Made by a program: the position numbers and the translations under genes
Shown: positions 8,225-11,991 of the stretch, piece by piece
Layout of the letters: every line of letters starts with the position of its first letter
How positions within the stretch are numbered: position 1 is the stretch's first letter
NCBI RefSeq assembly: GCF_000003605.2
Contig: NW_003116450.1
Coordinates: 497,947 to 509,937, forward strand
Source of the DNA: Saccoglossus kowalevskii
Taxonomy: Eukaryota > Hemichordata > Enteropneusta > Harrimaniidae
Length of the DNA: 11,991 nucleotides
Direction of reading: 5' to 3'
The notes under the pieces: model-generated
Database searches by the model: none
Seen by the model: only the letters and a program-made list of their open reading frames with translations
What the model was told of the DNA's origin: nothing

Positions 8225-8446
8225 ATGGCCACTCTCGCCAGGAGCGTGTGTATGTTGACATCTACACGCCACCAAATCAGACATAAGATAAACAAGTGGA
8301 GTTCAGTCAGCTGGGGGACTTGTTTTGATCGCAATGACTGCGTCCCGCAACAAGTGTGCCCCGCCCCCTTTCAGAACAAAACACATTCGTTCAGTACAGA
8401 CACCATTTACCAACCTACTAGATGTATACGAAGTGGGACGTCATGG
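8225..8446 (+). CDS. FXN: FXN exon 1: mitochondrial leader
   Basis: Encodes residues 1-74, beginning [20 protein letters not shown]. The first 30 residues carry seven Arg/Lys and no Asp/Glu, as in a mitochondrial presequence, and loosely resemble the human start MWTLGRRAV. The donor is TGG|GTAAGA and the exon ends in phase 0, the phase of human FXN intron 1. Identity along the exon is too low to prove homology. The assignment rests on the good start context, the upstream in-frame stop, the presequence character and the fact that exon 2 is open only when entered in phase 0. The transcription start is not visible. Confidence 0.72.
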
Positions 8447-11440
8447 GTAAGACGACGTATATCATCGGCATTATTACCTCTCAATTAAATAACAGTAAAA
8501 CTTAAATTAATTCACTGATTACTTTATTATTCATGTTTCAGATAGGGACAGTGTATCTCCCGAACAGAGAAATTTACATTAACATGGCAGTGGTTTCCCG
8601 GAATGCGTTTTCAACGTCACATCATGCAAATGGGTAAATAATTATTATGAAACTATAATACATGTAGAGTATGTGAGACAGTTATGTGACATTCATATTT
8701 ATCGGACATTTTGGCGTGGGGTGCGTGGTAGTCTTGTCATACATGTAGGAAGACAATTTTTAACTGGATAAAACATAGTGCTAAACTTCAGGTTTGGATG
8801 AGTAATTGGGGTTAGGATTGGAAATAGGGTGTAGGTATTGTAAAATGTTTGGTTAAGTTTCTTTATGGTTTGGGGTTTGAAACATCATTAAAATAGATAT
8901 AATTATTTACAAGCACATTCAAAATGGCGACATATATTAAAGCTTCCACCCCTGTTGTACACCAATGCCAGAACCTTTTGGTGGACATCTACGTGTGGAG
9001 ATTTAGTCTTGCAACACACATTGTATACACATCACTGTGAATGCTGCTACGTCTGAAACTAACATAGACATAAACATTATGTACTTATTGTCACTGTGCT
9101 ATTGTGTAATACGCCTTTGATTAGTATTGAGTATATTACATAAAATTGGCAATATGGAAGCTGCTCATATTTGTATTCCTGGAAATCAATCAATTCAAGA
9201 ATAGTAATATCTATAAAGATACTGTAAAATACTGTATTTTCGTTGGAATTAATTTTTGCTATTTTCGCTGAAGGAATGATACAGTGAAAATAAAATCCAG
9301 CGAATATACATGTACCTTTTTTCCTATATTTTACATTCAACACGTCAAAAATCAGTGAAAATAAATTCCATACAAAACATTCAAAAATTCTTTTCAGCGA
9401 AAATTAATTCCAGCTAAAATAAAGTATTCTACAGTATTTAGGACTTACTAACAATTACAATTTATACGATAAGTGTTTAACAAGTTGAATATCAAATATA
9501 AGGTGTTATTCTGACAGATTGTCTTTTTATTTCAGGCCGCTCACTGATATGATGTATGAACAAATTGCTGATAAAACTCTGGATATTCTTGCTGAATATT
9601 TTGAAACTCTTGGTGATGTTGAACAAGTGTCTGAGGAATATGATGTCATGTTTTCTGTAGGTCTAGCAACCGTCAACACTCTACTCTTGCACCCATGTCG
9701 TCATGGCAGATTCAACTTTTCTTGCCTTTCAGCAAAGTAAACCTGCATGCATATATATTTCAGGGAATAAGAAATTCAGTTCAATAATAGCAAAAACAAT
9801 TATAGAAAAATACATTTAAATATGCAAATGGTTGCACCAAAATACGATGTTGTTTACACAGATTTTGATAAAAAAAAGTTATCAGTATTTTTGATGGGAA
9901 GAAGCAACAGAAAGCAATGAAACAAACAAACATAAATGACGTAGTGGTTAAATCAAACTATCATCAAAATAGAATCAAAACTAACAAATTCCCCCTTTTT
10001 TGCCACTGGTGAGCAAGACTTTGTGTTTAGTGCATTAACATTATATTTATTTATACGCAATTGAAACAAATACGTTGAGACACACATACAAGTGATAAAT
10101 TCAGATAAATTTCAATGTTATTGAACATTTTGTCACCGTGGCATTTAACTGTTGAACCATTAAACACGTAAAGCGTGGTAGTCATTTGCCACATTTGTGT
10201 TGATAAACATTGATTTACCCATAATCCAATGCGCTCCTCAAATGGAAATCACAAGTATGAGGTTTGACCTGGGCGCGACTTGCACTGATTACCGCCGATG
10301 ACTTCTTCAGTGCCTTTCAATAACATGAAAATTACCTAATTAAAGCTTGGAAACATCTCAGTTCGTACTCGTTGATCTGTGCAACAGTCAAAGTCGCCAT
10401 CTTTGTTTATATGAGACCCATATATCTCGCACATGCGCAAATATCTTCATAACCTAAGAGGTAATAGGCAGCATTTTTCAAAATATTTTTCAGTCTGGTG
10501 TGTTGACAGTTATTGTTGGAGGAAATACTGGCACATATGTTATCAACAAACAAACTCCTAACAAACAGATATGGTTATCATCACCATCAAGGTAAATAAA
10601 TGTTCTTAATTTACATTTATGCATATTTTAGCACAAATAGCTGTAGCAATATTTTGTGTCAAAATTTATCTACAAGTATTCGTTTTAGTATTTATAGTCA
10701 ACAATATGTGAATTTCTTTTGGTGCACTGATTTTAGCATTTGTTTCCATAGAGAATGAAAACATATTTCATATTAAAACCTACTAAAAAATATTGTTAAT
10801 TTTTTAATACTTTTAGACATCAAAAAATACCTTGTAAGATTGCACCATATGTCACCAAGTAAAATATTGAGGTATTGAGATATATCTGTTCTATAGAAAG
10901 AAAACCACAGTCTATCATGATAGAGGGACTGTGAAAAAAACATAGTAAAATGCCCCAAAACAGACAAAACATGCTATTTTCGCTGAATTTTATTGATTTT
11001 CTCAGAACTGAGTATAAGTAACATGATATATCAAATATGTAAAAATAAAGAAAATGACAATATTTTTACTTTTGTGTAGCATTCCAACTGAAGCCCATAA
11101 CACTGTTTTTCTGATGAACAAAACAGTTCCTATTGTGTATATTTCATATATATGTATATTTTGTCTTTCTGAAATAAGGTAGGCATCTGTTGCCAGCTAA
11201 TCCATACAACAACAGTACCAGAAAAGTATTTCCTTCCCTACAAATTTTCATATGTTTTTTTTCTTTTTCAGTGGTCCCAAAAGATATGACTATATAAATG
11301 GACGATGGATTTATAAACATAGTGGGGAGGCATTACATGATTTACTTTCTCTTGAATTCTCAGCAATACTGAATAGAAATATTGACTTCTCACACCTTGA
11401 AACTAAAGAGATAGATGACTCACATAGCGACAACAATTGA
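8225..11440 (+). CDS. FXN: Frataxin, mitochondrial; complete five-exon gene (join of 8225-8446, 8542-8633, 9536-9656, 10494-10591, 11272-11440)
   Basis: The five exons join into 702 nt encoding 233 residues (human: 210). Frataxin is a mitochondrial matrix protein that binds the NFS1-ISD11-ACP-ISCU complex and speeds sulfur transfer in Fe-S cluster assembly. The folded domain is roughly residues 106-220: an acidic helix (108-130), then a beta sheet containing SGVLTV (146-151), the conserved [16 protein letters not shown] (163-178) and GPKRYD (179-184), then the C-terminal helix after [15 protein letters not shown]. Residues matching human N146, Q148, I154, W155 and R165 are N163, Q165, I171, W172 and R182, all conserved. 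Residues 1-105 are a variable, basic, Ser/Thr-rich leader, as expected for mitochondrial import. Start: ATG 8225 has A at -3 and G at +4 and follows an in-frame TGA at 8216. The tail ([13 protein letters not shown]) is longer and more acidic than in human. Exons 3-5 are near certain; exons 1-2 rest on splice phase. Confidence 0.93.
8447..8541 (+). other. FXN: FXN intron 1 (95 bp, GTAAGA...TTTCAG)
   Basis: Short phase-0 intron with in-frame stops (for example TAA at 8486-8488) and a T-rich acceptor tract. It is far shorter than the other three introns (680-902 bp). Confidence 0.72.
8542..8633 (+). CDS. FXN: FXN exon 2: end of leader
   Basis: This 92-bp exon (human exon 2 is 98 bp) lies between a TTCATGTTTCAG acceptor and a TGG|GTAAAT donor. 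It encodes [20 protein letters not shown] followed by [10 protein letters not shown], plus two bases of a Gly codon completed by exon 3 (GG|G). Entered in phase 0 it has no stop; the other two phases hit stops (TAG at once, or TAA later). It exits in phase 2, exactly what exon 3 needs. SRNAFSTS resembles a matrix-peptidase cleavage context (Arg shortly before Phe-Ser), which would release a mature protein starting near residue 99. That cleavage site is inference. Confidence 0.75.
8956..8987. repeat. Stem-loop in FXN intron 2
   Basis: TGTACACCAA (8956-8965) pairs with TTGGTGGACA (8978-8987) with one mismatch around a 12-nt loop. Confidence 0.45.
9220..9436. mobile_element. 217-bp MITE with 41-bp terminal inverted repeats in FXN intron 2
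   Basis: The left end (9220-9260, starting TACTGTAAAATACTGTATTT) and the reverse complement of the right end (9396-9436) match at 36 of 41 positions, including GGAATTAATTTT. The border TA could be a target duplication, as in Tc1/mariner-derived MITEs. The interior repeats CAGTGAAAATAAA-(A/T)TCCA twice and has no coding capacity. A short fragment with the same interior lies in intron 4. Confidence 0.8.
9536..9656 (+). CDS. FXN: FXN exon 3: acidic helix 1 and first strand
   Basis: Encodes residues 106-145, [20 protein letters not shown] then [20 protein letters not shown]. Acceptor TTTTTATTTCAG; donor TCT|GTAGGT. The exon is 121 bp and opens with one base of a split codon, the same length and phase as human exon 3. 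The alternative donor four bases downstream would shift the frame into exon 4, so GTAGGT at 9657 is preferred. Of the acidic-ridge positions, those matching human E96, D104, E108, E111, D115 and D124 are kept (E113, D121, E125, E128, D132, D141). Positions matching human E101 and D112 are K118 and T129, so the ridge is less acidic here. Confidence 0.96.
10218..10438 (-). promoter_or_regulatory. Promoter-like motif cluster inside FXN intron 3
   Basis: CCCATAATCCAATGCG (10218-10233) fits the ZNF143/STAF core with one mismatch. AAAGATGGCGAC on the minus strand (10404-10393) is a YY1 consensus. GCACATGCGC (10429-10438) is one base from the NRF1 palindrome. The block is richer in CpG than the surrounding intron. 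The three motifs are characteristic of animal housekeeping promoters. The YY1 ATG would start an antisense frame. Confidence 0.35.
10336..10400 (-). CDS. Hypothetical antisense first exon in FXN intron 3
   Basis: On the minus strand an ATG in strong context (A at -3, G at +4) opens [20 protein letters not shown] plus Ile, and the frame reaches a donor-like AG|GTAATT at 10336/10335 in phase 2. A frame of 21 codons is expected by chance about a third of the time, and I recognise no protein. It is listed only because of the promoter-like motifs around it. Confidence 0.12.
10494..10591 (+). CDS. FXN: FXN exon 4: central beta sheet
   Basis: Encodes residues 146-177 ([15 protein letters not shown] followed by [17 protein letters not shown]) plus two bases of Ser178. 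Acceptor ATATTTTTCAG; donor AAG|GTAAAT. At 98 bp it has the same length and phases as human exon 4. This is the most conserved part of frataxin and includes the surface contacting ISCU and NFS1 (N163, Q165 and W172 here). Confidence 0.97.
10906..10933. repeat. Hairpin with nested 14-bp palindrome in FXN intron 4
   Basis: Outer arms CACAGTC (10906-10912) and GACTGTG (10927-10933) enclose the region, and TCTATCATGATAGA (10911-10924) is itself a perfect palindrome. The right half, GATAGAGGGACTGTG, recurs with small changes at 5141-5155 and 6388-6407 (both read on the minus strand). Confidence 0.65.
10972..10987. mobile_element. Fragment of the intron-2 MITE
   Basis: TGCTATTTTCGCTGAA is identical to 9257-9272 in the MITE interior. 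The resemblance fades outside, so this is an old partial copy or a chance match. Confidence 0.35.
11272..11440 (+). CDS. FXN: FXN exon 5: C-terminal helix and stop
   Basis: Completes Ser178 and encodes residues 179-233, from [20 protein letters not shown] to a TGA at 11438-11440. The acceptor is a strong T-rich tract ending TTTTTCAG at 11271. [15 protein letters not shown] matches the strand and start of helix 2 of the family. After NIDFSHLE the tail [12 protein letters not shown] has no clear human counterpart and is acidic. Confidence 0.96.
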
Positions 11441-11542
11441 CGATGATGAAGAGCGGACTAAGAAATGCATCATTGTGATATCAAGTCAGTCAGTATAATG
11501 TTTCTACAGTGAAGGATAGAAGGCCATGAACTTTATAAAAAT

Positions 11543-11548
11543 ATTAAA
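11543..11548 (+). promoter_or_regulatory. Candidate FXN polyadenylation signal (ATTAAA)
   Basis: ATTAAA is the commonest variant of the animal poly(A) hexamer. It lies 103 bp after the frataxin stop and is followed by a T-rich run. The surroundings are so A/T-rich that chance occurrence is likely. Confidence 0.35.
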
Positions 11549-11839
11549 AATATACATTTTTTATAAAACCAAATTGATGTTTGAATTCAAATTGACCAAT
11601 CCAGAAATGGTATTGTGACATCATCATTAGTTCTAATTAATATTAATGATATAGTTTAACATTATCCAGTCTGCAAGTGCCTCATTTTGAATATGTGGGC
11701 TGTCACTGTTGAAATGTTATGTGAAAGTATGCGTGTGTTTTGTGGTTGTAGACAATGTTTTGTGTATGTGTCGCTGTGACTGTTACACTGATAACCAATT
11801 ATCAAATAATGTACAGACCTAATCAGTTTTTGGTTCTTG

Positions 11840-11879
11840 TGCATATTAATGACCTAATTTGCATATTAATTATCCAATT
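11840..11879. repeat. Tandem pair of 20-bp units
   Basis: TGCATATTAATGACCTAATT is followed directly by TGCATATTAATTATCCAATT, identical at 17 of 20 positions. The junction creates an octamer-type ATTTGCAT (11857-11864). Confidence 0.6.
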
Positions 11880-11991
11880 TTGAGCATTACTTGTTTCTCA
11901 AGAACCATCGAACATCTTCAATGAAACAAGGTACATAGATGCTCCGCAATAATGATCTATACTCTCAAATTTATTCCTTTGCTTTAATATT

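Larger units (their letters stand above)
8634..9535 (+). other. FXN: FXN intron 2 (902 bp)
   Basis: Phase-2 intron, GTAAAT to TTTCAG. It contains a YY1-like AAAATGGCGAC at 8921-8931, a short stem-loop at 8956-8987 and the 217-bp inverted-repeat element at 9220-9436. No exon was recognised in it. Confidence 0.85.
9657..10493 (+). other. FXN: FXN intron 3 (837 bp)
   Basis: Phase-0 intron, GTAGGT to TTTCAG. Its first 9.7-10.1 kb part is AT-rich and featureless. The part from about 10,130 to 10,460 is richer in G+C and CpG and holds the promoter-like motifs annotated separately. If the intron were retained, translation would run on for 27 residues to a TAA at 9738-9740. Confidence 0.9.
10592..11271 (+). 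other. FXN: FXN intron 4 (680 bp)
   Basis: Phase-2 intron, GTAAAT to TTTTTCAG. It contains the hairpin at 10906-10933 and, at 10972-10987, sixteen bases identical to the interior of the MITE in intron 2. Otherwise it is AT-rich without recognisable content. Confidence 0.9.
11441..11991 (+). other. FXN 3' UTR and downstream sequence
   Basis: No AATAAA hexamer is present on the plus strand here. The best poly(A)-signal candidate is ATTAAA at 11543-11548, about 100 bp after the stop, in an A/T-rich stretch. Further right is a tandem pair of 20-bp units at 11840-11879. No coding sequence was recognised. Confidence 0.5.

Noticed and set aside
8334-8446. ATG 8334 as the main FXN start, with exon 1 spliced straight to exon 3
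   Set aside because: It gives an in-frame 166-residue protein but ignores the well-formed exon at 8542-8633, whose phases fit the 8225 frame and human FXN. Kept only as a possible isoform.
8375-8446. Internal acceptor CCCCCTTTCAG at 8364-8374 making a shorter exon
   Set aside because: The frame is open through this point from ATG 8225, and the resulting phase would not match human exon 2.
8225-8488. Continuous 87-codon frame as a single-exon gene
   Set aside because: Its last 13 codons follow a GTAAGA donor; as FXN exon 1 it is better explained.
8800-8880. Degenerate telomere-like GGGTTAGG repeats
   Set aside because: Only one or two loose GGTTAGG-like units in a G-rich stretch, without periodicity.
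9077-9343. 88-codon minus-strand frame in FXN intron 2
   Set aside because: It overlaps the left half of the MITE and shows no domain.
9657-9740. Read-through of exon 3 to the stop at 9738-9740 as the real C-terminus
   Set aside because: GTAGGT at 9657 is a donor, and joining to 10494 restores the conserved frataxin sequence without gap or insertion.
1-11991. CRISPR array, bacterial operon or phage-like content
   Set aside because: No regularly spaced repeats and no prokaryotic gene organisation; the genes are spliced and animal-type.

Overview
This window is animal nuclear DNA. Genes are interrupted by GT-AG introns, non-coding sequence is AT-rich, short inverted-repeat elements are scattered through it, and two recognisable metazoan genes lie head to head. 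The frataxin exons and the PDE8 N-terminus are animal-type. The AT-rich background with many MITE-like insertions suggests a marine invertebrate, possibly a lophotrochozoan such as a mollusc. That is an inference; the sequence does not identify the species.

Left part (1-3300): the minus strand carries the first coding exon of a PDE8-family high-affinity cAMP phosphodiesterase (3040-3297). It begins with the N-myristoylation/palmitoylation signal MGCAPS and ends at a perfect GTAAGT donor. The rest of the gene would run leftwards. No second PDE8 exon could be recognised in 1-3039, so that stretch is read as intron 1.

Middle (3300-8224): about 4.9 kb separates the two start codons. It holds a promoter-like cluster (CCAAT, TCACGTGA E-box, CRE-like) about 0.5 kb upstream of PDE8, a 26-bp near-palindrome, a 133-bp TTAA-bounded inverted-repeat element, and two diverged copies of a repeat around 6079-6520 and 7035-7655, both carrying a CRE-like core. 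No protein-coding gene was recognised here.

Right part (8225-11440): a complete frataxin gene (FXN) on the plus strand in five exons: 8225-8446, 8542-8633, 9536-9656, 10494-10591 and 11272-11440. They encode 233 residues. Exons 3 and 4 have the same lengths (121 and 98 bp) and phases as human FXN. Exons 1 and 2 are poorly conserved in sequence but are fixed by phase: exon 2 is open in only one phase, and that phase joins both neighbours. Introns carry a 217-bp MITE (intron 2), a promoter-like motif cluster with a short antisense open frame (intron 3) and a hairpin related to repeats elsewhere in the window (intron 4). The remaining 550 bp is 3' UTR or downstream sequence.

The two genes have separate roles: frataxin in mitochondrial Fe-S cluster assembly, PDE8 in cAMP breakdown at membranes. 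Their link here is divergent orientation. No clearly new multi-gene system was found. The most unusual items are the promoter-like block inside FXN intron 3, the dual-frame FXN exon 1, and a small set of related hairpin repeats.
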